From positions 1-55,404 of the forward strand of contig JAPKHC010000027.1 in NCBI GenBank assembly GCA_026647215.1: DNA of 55,404 bases. The letters are read 5' to 3'. This DNA comes from F1-120-MAGs118 sp013360535. GTDB lineage: Bacteria > Planctomycetota > UBA1135 > GCA-002686595. The notes beneath the pieces were generated by a model that was not told the origin of the DNA, searched no databases, and saw only the letters and a program-made list of their open reading frames with translations. A program made the translations under genes and the position numbers. Positions 33,547 through 41,959 of the stretch are shown in pieces; the first letter of the stretch is position 1; every line of letters begins with the position of its first letter.

Positions 33547-34752
33547 CTACTTGGTCTGGGAGCGCGGATCGAGGATGAGGCGTCCGTCGACGAGGACGCC
33601 GATGACGGCCGAGCTGGCTTCGAACGGCGGACCGCTCCAGAGCACCAGATCGGCGTCCTTGCCGGATTCGAGGCTGCCCACGCGCTTGTCGATTCCGGCG
33701 ATCCGCGCAGGGTTGATGGTGACCGCCGCGAGCGCGGCGTCGAGGCTCAGGCCGCCGCGCATCGCGTGGCCGGGCTGGTAGGCGAGGCGCTCGCTGACTT
33801 CGCGCGCACCGTGGCCGGAGAGCGCGACGAGCACGCCCTTCTGCGCCAGCACCGCCGCGGTGTCGAGCGCATAGAACGCGCCCTCGCCGCTGCGACCCTG
33901 CGCCGCCCACGGCGGCAGCACGACGGCCGCGCCGCAGCGCACGAGCAGGTCGGGCTCGCGCCACGCCTCGGCGGCCGCGTCGACGATCAGGCGCAGGTTG
34001 CCGAGCTTCTCGCGCTCGAGTTCTTCCTTGAGGAACACCGCGGTGCGGATGTCCTGTGTCGTCCAGGCCTGCACCATCAGCGGCAGGTCGCCCGAGAGCG
34101 CCTTCTGCAGCTCGGCCGTGCCGGGCCCGCGCAGCCGCTCGTCCTCGCGCGCCACGGCGGCGTCGAAGAAGGCCTTGCGCCACTCCCACTCGACGCCCAT
34201 GCGGGTCGTCGGGCGGCGCGAGTAGATGTCGTCGGGCCGACCGAAGGCCGGGTGGTTCGAGGCGCTCGGAGCGGAGCCGATCGCGCCGTACAGGACGCTG
34301 TCACCCTTGAGCGTGCGCTTCTCGACCGACTCACCGGCGGTCTTGACGACCACCGACAGCCCGCCGATGACCTGCCGCTCGAGCGGGTTGATCATCACGG
34401 TCGTGACGCCGCTGCGCGCCTCGCGCTTCCAGGCCTCGTCGAACCAGTTGAGCGCCTCGCCGATGCGCTTCTCGGGCGTCACCTCGCGCGACTGTTCGAT
34501 CGACGACCAGTCGCGCTCGATGCGCACCGACAGGTCGATCATGCCCGGCGTGACGGCGTAGCACTCGAGCTGGCCACCGTCGCCCTTGGAGACCGAGCGG
34601 ATCTTGCCGCCTTCGACCGTGACGAGCCCGCCTTCGATCGGCTTGCCGGCCGCGGTGTAGACGCGCTCGGCCGAGATCGTCCAGGAGTTGCGCTCTTCCT
34701 TGCCGCCGGCGCCGAGGAGCGCGGCCGCGACGTACACAACGAACAGGCTCAA
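33547..34752 (-). CDS. Exported amidohydrolase-like pseudoenzyme (array gene 3)
   Basis: The 401-residue protein is best started at TTG 34752, which has GGAGG 7 nt upstream and overlaps the stop of gene 2 as TTGA. The hydrophobic leader is SLFVVYVAAALLGAGG. The HxH position reads TPGMIDLSVRIERD, with no His. Family remnants include SGVTTVMINPLERQVIGGLS, DAALAAVTINPARIAGI and VGSLESGKDADLVLWSGPPFE. A central helical region includes WEWRKAFFDAAVAREDERLRG. It should be exported and non-catalytic. Its position between overlapping genes implies stoichiometric production with its neighbours. Confidence 0.78.
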   Translation of the reverse strand: MSLFVVYVAAALLGAGGKEERNSWTISAERVYTAAGKPIEGGLVTVEGGKIRSVSKGDGGQLECYAVTPGMIDLSVRIERDWSSIEQSREVTPEKRIGEALNWFDEAWKREARSGVTTVMINPLERQVIGGLSVVVKTAGESVEKRTLKGDSVLYGAIGSAPSASNHPAFGRPDDIYSRRPTTRMGVEWEWRKAFFDAAVAREDERLRGPGTAELQKALSGDLPLMVQAWTTQDIRTAVFLKEELEREKLGNLRLIVDAAAEAWREPDLLVRCGAAVVLPPWAAQGRSGEGAFYALDTAAVLAQKGVLVALSGHGAREVSERLAYQPGHAMRGGLSLDAALAAVTINPARIAGIDKRVGSLESGKDADLVLWSGPPFEASSAVIGVLVDGRLILDPRSQTK

Positions 34753-35858
34753 TGGGCACCTCCGTCGTGGCGGATGCCACCGATGAAGACAGTCAGGGCG
34801 CGGCTGGAGAGCTCGAGCGGATCGCCGTTCCACAGCACGATGTCCGCGTCGTAACCCGGCGCGAGCTTGCCGACGCGCGCGCCGACTCCGGCGAGCGCCG
34901 CGGCGGTGGTCGTCAGGCCTTCCCAGGCCAGGGTCGCGTCGAGGCCAGCGCGCACGCACAACGCGGCGCTGATGCGCAGCGAGGCTTCCGGCGACTGCGG
35001 CGACTCGAGGCCGAAGGCCAGCGGCACGCGCTCGCGACCGAGCGCGGTCACCGAGTCGAGCACGCGCTGCTCAGTGCCGAAACCGAACGGGCCGACGATC
35101 ACGCCCAGCCCCGACTTGCGCACGTCCGCGGCGAGCTCGCCGGCGAGCGGCGCGCGCGTGAGCACGCCCTTGAGCTTGTACTCACCCGCCAGCGCCAGCG
35201 CGCGCTGGATCTCGTCGCGGCTGACCGCGTCGAGCATCACCGGCAGCTTGCCGCTGGTCGCGCGCTCCCACACGCCCGTGGGCTTCGCGAGCTCGGCCTC
35301 GATCAGCTCGAGCGCACCGACGTAACTGGTCGGGAAGCGGTTGTTGCGCAGCGCGTCGGAGCTCAAGCCGAGCTGCAAGTGCGCCTCGCGCTCGACCAGC
35401 GTCGCGCCGTCGGTCTTGACGACCGCCGACAGGCCGCTCGCGACGTTCGCGGGCGAGAGCGTGACGACCATCGTCGTAATGCCCTCGGCACGCGCGCGAC
35501 GGAAGTCGGAGTGGCCGAGCGAGAGCACGTCGGCGGCGCGCGCTTGCGCCGTCATCGGCCGCTTGGGCTCGAGCGTGTCGCCCGAGAGCCCGCTGCTCGT
35601 GCGCGCGGCGACGAGGCCCGCGCTGGCCCAGCCCTTGTGCTCGATCACGCCATGGCCGAGCTCGCCCGCGCCCTTGGCGTCGCCGGCGTACGTGACCTTG
35701 CCGTTCTCGACCTTGACGACGCCGTTCTCGATCACCTGATTGCCGTACAGGCGCAGGTGCGCGGCGCGCAGCGTGAAGGTCGCGCTGGCGGCGTGGGAGG
35801 AGTCAGTCGAAACGCCGGTGGAAAGCAGTCCACCCGCGACGAGGATCATCGACAGCAT
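34749..35858 (-). CDS. Exported amidohydrolase-like pseudoenzyme (array gene 2)
   Basis: The 369-residue protein is the shortest of the array. It starts at ATG 35858, which shares one base with the stop of gene 1 (TGATG). After a weak signal sequence, the urease-like beta sandwich (AAHLRLYGNQVIENGVVKVENGKVTYAG) leads into a degenerate barrel. The active-site strand reads ASAGLVAARTSSG. The end retains VGARVGKLAPGYDADIVLWNGDPLELSSR. The barrel is shortened, so it may be only a partial TIM fold. It has no Lys/Glu run. I infer a structural role in an assembly with the other members. Confidence 0.75.
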   Translation of the reverse strand: MLSMILVAGGLLSTGVSTDSSHAASATFTLRAAHLRLYGNQVIENGVVKVENGKVTYAGDAKGAGELGHGVIEHKGWASAGLVAARTSSGLSGDTLEPKRPMTAQARAADVLSLGHSDFRRARAEGITTMVVTLSPANVASGLSAVVKTDGATLVEREAHLQLGLSSDALRNNRFPTSYVGALELIEAELAKPTGVWERATSGKLPVMLDAVSRDEIQRALALAGEYKLKGVLTRAPLAGELAADVRKSGLGVIVGPFGFGTEQRVLDSVTALGRERVPLAFGLESPQSPEASLRISAALCVRAGLDATLAWEGLTTTAAALAGVGARVGKLAPGYDADIVLWNGDPLELSSRALTVFIGGIRHDGGAH

Positions 35859-37246
35859 CACTTGCTCACCTCCCCGACCACGACCTCGCCGCCCGAGATC
35901 ACCAGTCGAACCTTGGTCGTCGCGGCGAACGGGTCGCCGTCGAGCACGAGCACGTCCGCCTGCCGGCCGAGCTCGAGCGTGCCGAGCCGGTCGCCGCAGT
36001 CGAACACGCGCGCGGGGCGCGTCGTCAGCGCCGCGAGCGCCTCCTCCTGCGAGAGCCCGTGGCCCACCGCGAGCGCCGCGAGCAGCGGCAGGTCGCGCGA
36101 GGCGAGCGCATCGTTGGCGCCGCTGCCGATCAGGATCTCGACGCCCTCGTGCGCGAGCTCCGCCGCCAGCGCGAGGTTCGCGCCGCGGTATTCGCTGGGG
36201 CGCTCGGCCGGCATCGGCTGCGGCCACACGATCACCGGCACGCGGCGTTCCTTGAGCGTCTCGGCGCACTGCGCCGCCTCGCTCGCGCCCGCCAGCACGA
36301 GGCGCAGGCGCTCGAAGCGCGCCGTGCCCTCGAGCAGCGCGCGGATCTCGAGCGCGCGGTGCACCTCGACCACCAGCGGCAGCTCACCCGCCGCGACACG
36401 CCCGAGGATCTCCTTGTCGGCGTCGTAGCGCGGCGCCTTGGGCTTCTTGTCTTCCTTGTATTCCTTGTCCTTGAACTCGTTGCCCTTCTCCTTGGCGTCG
36501 TTCTGGGCCTTCTCGCGGTCCTTCTTGGCCTTCTTGAAGCCCTCCTCGAGCTCCTTCTGCTTCTCCGCGATCTTCTTCTCCCACTCGGCGAGCTCGTGGC
36601 GGTACTCGTTCATGTCGATGTGGTAGGCGAGCCCGTCGGCGAGCGCTCCCACCACACGGTCGACCGAGGTGACACGCTCGAACACGTCGAGCGCGCGCCC
36701 GTCGCGCGTCAGCCCGATCGAGGTCGCGACGCAGGCGTCGGGCAGCACCGTCGTCTCGCTGAACGGCCGCGCGGGATGGGCCCGCAGCAGCGCACCGACG
36801 CCGGTCGCGCGCGCACCGAGCGCGGGCTGCACGCGGAAGGCGGTGACGCCGGAGTTGAGCAGCGCCTGCTCGTGGCGCGGGTCGACGAAGCTGTCGACCG
36901 CATCGACGGCGAGCGTCGACGGGCCGACGCGGTCATCGCGCAGCGCGTTGGGCTCGAGCGCGAAGCTCGACCAGCTGTCGATGAAGCCCGCGCAGACCAC
37001 CTTGCCGTCGATGACCTTGGCGTCCTTGGGCAGCTTGATGTCGGTGCCGACCGCCAGGATCCGGCCCTCGTGGATCCACAGCATCCCGTTGTCGATCACG
37101 CGTCCGGGGCGGACGTGGAGCTTGGCGGCGCGTACGAACAGGTCCGAGGGCGCGGCGGCCGGCTCGTCGCCGACGAACGGCGCAGGAGCGGCGGCGAGAC
37201 CGCACGCCAGAAGACAGGGATGGAGCAGACTCAGGATCGCTTGCAA
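35858..37246 (-). CDS. Exported amidohydrolase-like pseudoenzyme (array gene 1)
   Basis: The 462-residue protein is the promoter-proximal gene of the array. TTG 37246 is chosen because GGAG lies 7 nt upstream and the signal peptide QAILSLLHPCLLACGLAAA begins there; an ATG-like frame to 37282 adds a Cys-rich piece. The HxH segment reads VCAGFIDSWSSFAL. Residues about 216-270 form a long helical Lys/Glu-rich insert (EWEKKIAEKQKELEEGF and onward), probably a solvent-exposed coiled coil. The C-terminal LGTLELGRQADVLVLDGDPFAATTK is typical of the superfamily. It is probably non-catalytic. Confidence 0.8.
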   Translation of the reverse strand: MQAILSLLHPCLLACGLAAAPAPFVGDEPAAAPSDLFVRAAKLHVRPGRVIDNGMLWIHEGRILAVGTDIKLPKDAKVIDGKVVCAGFIDSWSSFALEPNALRDDRVGPSTLAVDAVDSFVDPRHEQALLNSGVTAFRVQPALGARATGVGALLRAHPARPFSETTVLPDACVATSIGLTRDGRALDVFERVTSVDRVVGALADGLAYHIDMNEYRHELAEWEKKIAEKQKELEEGFKKAKKDREKAQNDAKEKGNEFKDKEYKEDKKPKAPRYDADKEILGRVAAGELPLVVEVHRALEIRALLEGTARFERLRLVLAGASEAAQCAETLKERRVPVIVWPQPMPAERPSEYRGANLALAAELAHEGVEILIGSGANDALASRDLPLLAALAVGHGLSQEEALAALTTRPARVFDCGDRLGTLELGRQADVLVLDGDPFAATTKVRLVISGGEVVVGEVSK

Positions 37247-37282
37247 GGCGGCACTCCTCGAACTTGCGCACCGGCAGCACAA

Positions 37283-37764
37283 AGCTGCGCGGGCGCGTGG
37301 CCCAAGCGACGTGGCCCCCCGCGGTGGGACGTGGGGGGCGTCGAGCGAGCCGGTAGGACGGGTAGGGACGGGTGAAAGAACCAGTCAGAACAGGTGAAAG
37401 CCACAGCGCGTCGGCGCAGCACGACTCCGCAAGGAGTCCGCCGCGCGGGGCGGATGATAAGGAGCCTCCGTCGCGCTGGGGCATGGAAAGCGGCGGGGAC
37501 ATGGCCCGCGTTCCCCCGATTTGCGGGTGACTTACCCGCTGCCGGGAGCTACCCCGTGTGCCGCGCTCCGGATCCGCACCTTCGCGCACCCCGGCCACCC
37601 GCGCACACCGCTGCTCCACCCGACCGACCGCACGCCGCCACGCTCCCCCACGCCCCGCAGACGGAAATCCGTTCCCTCGGGGCGGGGGCCTCGACTCATG
37701 GGCCGCCCAAGTTCCGCACCGGACCCGTTCGGTCTCCGGTTTCGCCGTGGCTGGGCCCGTCTGC
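37283..37764. other. Divergent control region of the amidohydrolase array
   Basis: The 480 bp between the array and the gene at 37765 hold no convincing coding sequence. They contain two GGTGAAAG direct repeats, a GCAA-loop hairpin (37423-37438, GACTCC/GGAGTC) and G-rich GGACGGGT repeats around 37355-37372. I could not identify a confident -35/-10 pair on either strand. Confidence 0.5.
37371..37400 (-). promoter_or_regulatory. Paired GGTGAAAG direct repeats upstream of the array
   Basis: GGTGAAAG occurs at 37371-37378 and again at 37393-37400, a 22-bp spacing close to two helical turns. The pair lies about 125-155 bp before array gene 1. Such spacing fits an activator or repressor site, but no regulator can be named. 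Confidence 0.35.
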
Positions 37765-38253
37765 ATGCCCCAAGGTCCCCGACGTCCGGCCACTCGGTTC
37801 CTCTGCGACCCGACCTTCTGGCGGGACCGGCTCGCCCGCATGACCCAAGTCCAGCGCGGACTGGTCCTGACGCCGCGACCCGATCTCTCGAGCCCGTTCT
37901 GCGAGGTCGTCGAGTGGCGCCTCAAGGCCCACGACGGCCTGCGCCTGTGGGGCCTGCGCGCCACCTCGCCCTTCCACAATCCGCCGCGCGGCGCCACCAT
38001 CCGGGAGGTTTGTTCCTCCCAATTGCCCACTACAGGCATCGACCGGGTCGCCGAAGGCCTGGTCGATGTCGTCTTCCAGGTGCCCGCCGGCCGGCGCCTC
38101 GAAGACCGCGTCCTCGACCTCGTCCGCGTCTACCAGATGGTGCTCGACTCCGGCCTCCAGACCGCCTCGATCTCGATGGTCCCCGCCGACCCCGAGCACA
38201 TCCCCGACGAATACCTGATCGCCAACGGCCTCGTTCAGGTCGGCCTGTTCTGA
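37765..38253 (+). CDS. Hypothetical protein
   Basis: I do not recognise this protein of about 162 residues. The sequence from DPTFWRDRL onward looks coding: it has mixed amino-acid composition with alternating hydrophobic stretches (FCEVVEWRLKAHDGLRLWGLRA, GLVDVVFQVPAGRRLEDRVLDLVRVYQMVL). The end (DPEHIPDEYLIANGLVQVGLF) is also protein-like. There is no signal peptide or membrane segment. The start is uncertain: ATG 37765 and ATG 37840 are both possible, and neither has a strong ribosome-binding site. It is divergent from the amidohydrolase array and convergent with the gene ending at 38341. Confidence 0.55.
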   Translation: MPQGPRRPATRFLCDPTFWRDRLARMTQVQRGLVLTPRPDLSSPFCEVVEWRLKAHDGLRLWGLRATSPFHNPPRGATIREVCSSQLPTTGIDRVAEGLVDVVFQVPAGRRLEDRVLDLVRVYQMVLDSGLQTASISMVPADPEHIPDEYLIANGLVQVGLF

Positions 38254-38340
38254 CCGCGAGGCACCCAGCCAGACGTCGGTCCCCGGTGCGAAGTCGGGCG
38301 ACCCGAGTGAGTTCGGCCGCCGAATTGCGCTGGTCGCGGG

Positions 38341-40272
38341 TCAGCGCTGGCGCACCAGCGGGATCTCGGCCTTGCCGCGGGTGCGGTCGGGGATGAGGCA
38401 GTCGACGGGTTGGATCGGTTCGTAGCCGGGGAGGGGGTCGAACTCGAGGGTGTAGCTGCCGCCGGAAGGCAGGCGCGCGATGTACTGGCGGGCGTCCTGC
38501 AGGCGCGGGAGTGGCTCGTGGACCATGTCGCGGCCGTCGGAGAAGTAGACGCTCCATTCGGTCGGGAAGGGCTGGGCCACGCCTTGGTCGAGCAGCACGA
38601 TCTGCAGCTCGGTGAAGCGGCGCACGGCGCGGCGCTCGGTGCGCTGGCCGGGGCTGAGGCGGAGCGAGCGGTCGACGATCCCCCAGCCACAGTCGGGCGG
38701 CAGGGAGAGGGCGTAGTCGCCGGCCGGGGCGCGCAGGCGGTAGCCGTCGCGCTCGGCGTCGAAGTAGGCGCTCGGAACCGCGTTCTTGACCCCGCCCGTC
38801 GAGCTGACGCTCGCAAAGCCGACCCATTCGGGGCGCACGGCGTCGGCGCCCCGTTCGTCGTGGAGCTGGAGCAGGACCTCGCCCGGGGGGCCGACGTCGA
38901 GCTGGACGAACACGGCCCCGTTCGGTCCGGCGTTGCGCGCGGCGAGCTCGATCGGCTCGCGCACGCTCAGGCCCGGAATCTGGACCGCGTAGGCGCCGAC
39001 GGCGAGCGCCTTGGCCTGCGCCCGGAACACGCGGAAGCCCGCTTGGTCCGCCTGACGCTCGAAGCGCAAGGCGATCGGGCCCGGGAGCAGGTCGGAATGC
39101 AGGTCCGCGGCGAGACGCTCGAGTTCCCAAGCCTCGGGCACGCGAACGACGAGCTCGAGATCGACCCGTTCGACCGGCCGAACCACGAAGAGCGCCAGCG
39201 CGAGCTCCAACACGGGCGTTCCCCACACGAGCTTCGCATGCCCTTCCGCGAGCCGGACACCGCCCTGTTCCGGCGGCGCGTCGACCACGACCGTGTAGTT
39301 GTCCGGCGGAAGGCCGTCGAGCTCGAGCAGGTCGAGCGCGGGCAGCTCGGTGTCGAGCACCGGCCCGGCCTCCTCGCCGCTGACGCGAACCCGCGTTCCC
39401 GCATCGGGAACCTTCGAAAGGCGCAGGCGCAACGTCCCGCCGGGCGCGAGCACGACCTCGCGCTCCGTGCCGCTGCCGACATCGAACGTTTCGACCTGCC
39501 ACACGAAACCCGGGGCACCGACGTGCAGCCGCTGGGCGCCCGGAAGCGCGCCCTGCAGAGCCGCCAGGTCGAGCGGCGAACGCAGCCTGCCTGTCGGGTT
39601 GGCGAGCTGGCGCGACCAGCGCTGCTCGACGAACCCCGGATGCAGGTCGGCACTCTGGCTGCGCACGAGCAGGAACGGGTCGAGGTCCGTGCCGGAGCGC
39701 TCGTCGACGACCCGCAGCAGCGTCGGCAGCGACTCGCGCACGCGCACCTCGAGCCCGTCGCGCAGCCCGACCAAATCGCGCGGCGCCAGCACGCTGACCG
39801 GCTTGCCGTCGACCGCCGCCGAACGGATCGTGATGCCCTTGAGCACTTCCAGCGCCTCGTCCTTGGGCGCGACGCTCCAGGTCCCGTCGGTCACGGCGAC
39901 GGGCAAACGCGCCGCGATGCCGCGCTCGCGCATCAGCACCAGCGTGAACTCGCCGCTGGCGCGCGTGTCGATCGCCCCGCTGGCGCGCTCGACCACGAAC
40001 GTGCCCGTGAAGGTCTTGCTGCCACGCGGCGGGGGCCGGTTCGGCGCTTCAGCGCCTTCGTCGCGCTCGTCCACCTCCACGTTCTCGCGCTCGCCCACAT
40101 CGCGCGGCGGTCGCGGCGCGTCGGGAGCCGCCACCTCGGGCGCTGCCGCCGGATCGCCGGGTTCGGATGGCGCTCCCTCCCCCGACGGCCGCAGGTAGAG
40201 GAACAAGACGACGCCGAGGAGGGCGGCGAGGCCGGCGGCGGTCAGCGCCAGGAGTCGGGTGGGATTCTGCAC
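38341..40272 (-). CDS. Membrane-anchored large beta-rich protein of unknown function
   Basis: The protein of about 643 residues has one N-terminal transmembrane helix (LLALTAAGLAALLGVVLFLYL), then a Pro/Ala/Glu-rich linker to about residue 85. A long extracytoplasmic part follows, built of beta-sandwich-like segments. Repeating patterns such as GTLRLRLSKVPDAGTRVRVSGEEAG and LDLLELDGLPPDNYTVVVDAPPE resemble carboxypeptidase-regulatory or Cna-B-like folds in planctomycetal exported proteins. No catalytic motif is seen. GTG 40272 is proposed because the helix begins just after it; an upstream extension to 40443 is Arg/Ser-rich and unlikely. The adjacent histidine kinase gene is divergent, and any signalling link is speculative. 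Confidence 0.65.
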   Translation of the reverse strand: MQNPTRLLALTAAGLAALLGVVLFLYLRPSGEGAPSEPGDPAAAPEVAAPDAPRPPRDVGERENVEVDERDEGAEAPNRPPPRGSKTFTGTFVVERASGAIDTRASGEFTLVLMRERGIAARLPVAVTDGTWSVAPKDEALEVLKGITIRSAAVDGKPVSVLAPRDLVGLRDGLEVRVRESLPTLLRVVDERSGTDLDPFLLVRSQSADLHPGFVEQRWSRQLANPTGRLRSPLDLAALQGALPGAQRLHVGAPGFVWQVETFDVGSGTEREVVLAPGGTLRLRLSKVPDAGTRVRVSGEEAGPVLDTELPALDLLELDGLPPDNYTVVVDAPPEQGGVRLAEGHAKLVWGTPVLELALALFVVRPVERVDLELVVRVPEAWELERLAADLHSDLLPGPIALRFERQADQAGFRVFRAQAKALAVGAYAVQIPGLSVREPIELAARNAGPNGAVFVQLDVGPPGEVLLQLHDERGADAVRPEWVGFASVSSTGGVKNAVPSAYFDAERDGYRLRAPAGDYALSLPPDCGWGIVDRSLRLSPGQRTERRAVRRFTELQIVLLDQGVAQPFPTEWSVYFSDGRDMVHEPLPRLQDARQYIARLPSGGSYTLEFDPLPGYEPIQPVDCLIPDRTRGKAEIPLVRQR

Positions 40273-40477
40273 AGGTCGGAACGCTATCGAGCCGCGGGCC
40301 GCTGCGACCCGCGTCGTCACGATGCGGCGGCGGGACGAGGATCGCAACGGAGCGAGAGACTGTCCCAGTTGCAGGACTTCGTGAGCCTCGCTCGCCGACG
40401 GCGGATCCTCCGCCGGCGGGCCTCGGATTCGAACACCCGCCACCCCAAAAGGTGCCGCTCTCGCCTAGGCTCTGCGC

Positions 40478-41776
40478 ATGGGCACAGACCGACGCTCGCA
40501 ACGTCAGCCCGCGGCGCCGCTTCCGGCCGTGGACCCCGAGCTCGGAACCGACGCTCCGCGACCTCCGTCGTGGATCGACGGCGTGGCGCGCACGACGAGG
40601 CTCGTCGCGACCCAAGGCACGCCGTGGACCGACCTCGGAGGAGCGCTGCTCGCCGGCCTCGGGGAGTCGCTGGGCGCGAGCCGGGTGACGCTGTTCGACT
40701 TTCCCCACGCAGGCCGCTCCGTCGCACGCGAGCGGTTCGAGTGGTGCGCGGGCGGCTGCCGGAGCCGGGCCGAGCTCGGTGCGGCGCCAGAACTGGACCT
40801 CGAGGCCCTCGGGCTGGGTGCGTGGCACGCGAGCCTCGCCGCCGGGCGCAACGTGCGCTTCGACGCCGCGCGTCAGGCGCAGGCGAGCTCCGCAGGCCTG
40901 ATCGTGGGCTCGCTGCGCGCGGTCGCGCTCTCGCCGGTGCTCGCGGGCACGCGCCTGTGGGGAGCGCTGCTCGTCGAGGCGCTCGACAACGTTCCGGCGC
41001 CGGGGCCCGATCCGGCGAGCGCGGTCTCGATCGTCGGCGATGCGCTCGCGATCTCGCTGTTGCGCGAGGAGCGCGAGCGCGAGCTGCGCCACGAGCTCGA
41101 GCGCGGCGTCGTGCACGACCTGTGCAACCTGCAGCAGATCGCGAGCGGCGCCTTCGAGCTGCTCGGCGACGACCTGCGCGCGGCGCACCCCGCGGGCAAC
41201 ACCAAGACGCACCTCGTCACCGCCCTCGAGCAATCGCTCCAGCAAGGCAACGCGCTCGCGCGGCGGCTGCTCGAGCGCAGCGCGACGCCCGCAGCGCGCG
41301 CGTCCGAGGTCGACCTCGCCGCCCACCTGCGCGAGCACGCTTCGCTGTGGCGGCAAGCGGTCGGCCCGCGTGTGCGGCTCTCGATCGAGAGCGACTCCGG
41401 CGACGCCCGCATCCGGCTCGACCCCACGGCGCTCGATCAGGTGCTGCTCAACCTGATCGTCAACGCGCGCGACGCGATGCCCGACGGCGGCACGCTCGAG
41501 CTCGCCGTGCGCGTGCGTGATGCCGCGGATCGCGCGCCTGTGCAACGCGTCGTGCTGCGCGTGCGCGACAACGGCGCCGGCATCGATCCGAGCCTGCGCG
41601 AGCGCATCTTCGAGCCGCGCTTCAGCACCAAGCCCGCCGGGCGCGGCTCGGGTCTGGGCCTGACCACGGTCGCGACGCTCGTGCAGCGTGCGGGCGGCAC
41701 GATCGAGGTGCTCGGCGCACGCGGCGGCGGCACGGAGTTCGTGCTGGATTTCCCGGCCTGCTCCGGCGCTTCGTGA
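40478..41776 (+). CDS. Soluble sensor histidine kinase (GAF-like plus HATPase)
   Basis: The 432-residue protein has a GAF-like sensor region (about 35-195), then a dimerisation helix with H213 in VVHDLCNLQQ, which fits H-(D/E)-x-x-N. The ATPase domain shows an N box (LLNLIVNARDAMPDGG), a G1 box (RDNGAGID) and a G2 region (STKPAGRGSGLGLTTV). This is the NtrB/PAS-like class of kinases. No transmembrane helix is evident, so it should sense a cytoplasmic signal. No response regulator is adjacent, making it an orphan kinase. It precedes the SulP-carbonic anhydrase pair by 183 bp. Confidence 0.85.
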   Translation: MGTDRRSQRQPAAPLPAVDPELGTDAPRPPSWIDGVARTTRLVATQGTPWTDLGGALLAGLGESLGASRVTLFDFPHAGRSVARERFEWCAGGCRSRAELGAAPELDLEALGLGAWHASLAAGRNVRFDAARQAQASSAGLIVGSLRAVALSPVLAGTRLWGALLVEALDNVPAPGPDPASAVSIVGDALAISLLREERERELRHELERGVVHDLCNLQQIASGAFELLGDDLRAAHPAGNTKTHLVTALEQSLQQGNALARRLLERSATPAARASEVDLAAHLREHASLWRQAVGPRVRLSIESDSGDARIRLDPTALDQVLLNLIVNARDAMPDGGTLELAVRVRDAADRAPVQRVVLRVRDNGAGIDPSLRERIFEPRFSTKPAGRGSGLGLTTVATLVQRAGGTIEVLGARGGGTEFVLDFPACSGAS

Positions 41777-41959
41777 ACGAGCGCACGCCGCGGGCGCGCG
41801 GCACTTCACATTTGTGAGAGGCGTCGCGCAGGCGCGCGTCGGGGTTCTGTCTCGGGCGTGGACAGCCGGGGTTCCTTTGACACAATCCCGCGCCGCGCGA
41901 GTGCCCCTCACGCTCCGACTCGCCGCGCCCACGCAGCTCTTCCGCATCACAGGCCAACC

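Noticed and set aside
38410..41520. Very long open frame on the plus strand (over 1000 codons), and similar long frames opposite the array, GH2 and beta-helix genes
   Set aside because: They lie antisense or out of frame to well-supported genes and translate to Arg/Ala/Gly/His-rich sequence without family motifs, as expected at this GC content.
41805..41822. TCACA-TT-TGTGA palindrome as a CRP/FNR site
   Set aside because: The half-sites are in the opposite orientation to the CRP consensus and the spacing does not fit FNR. It may be chance.
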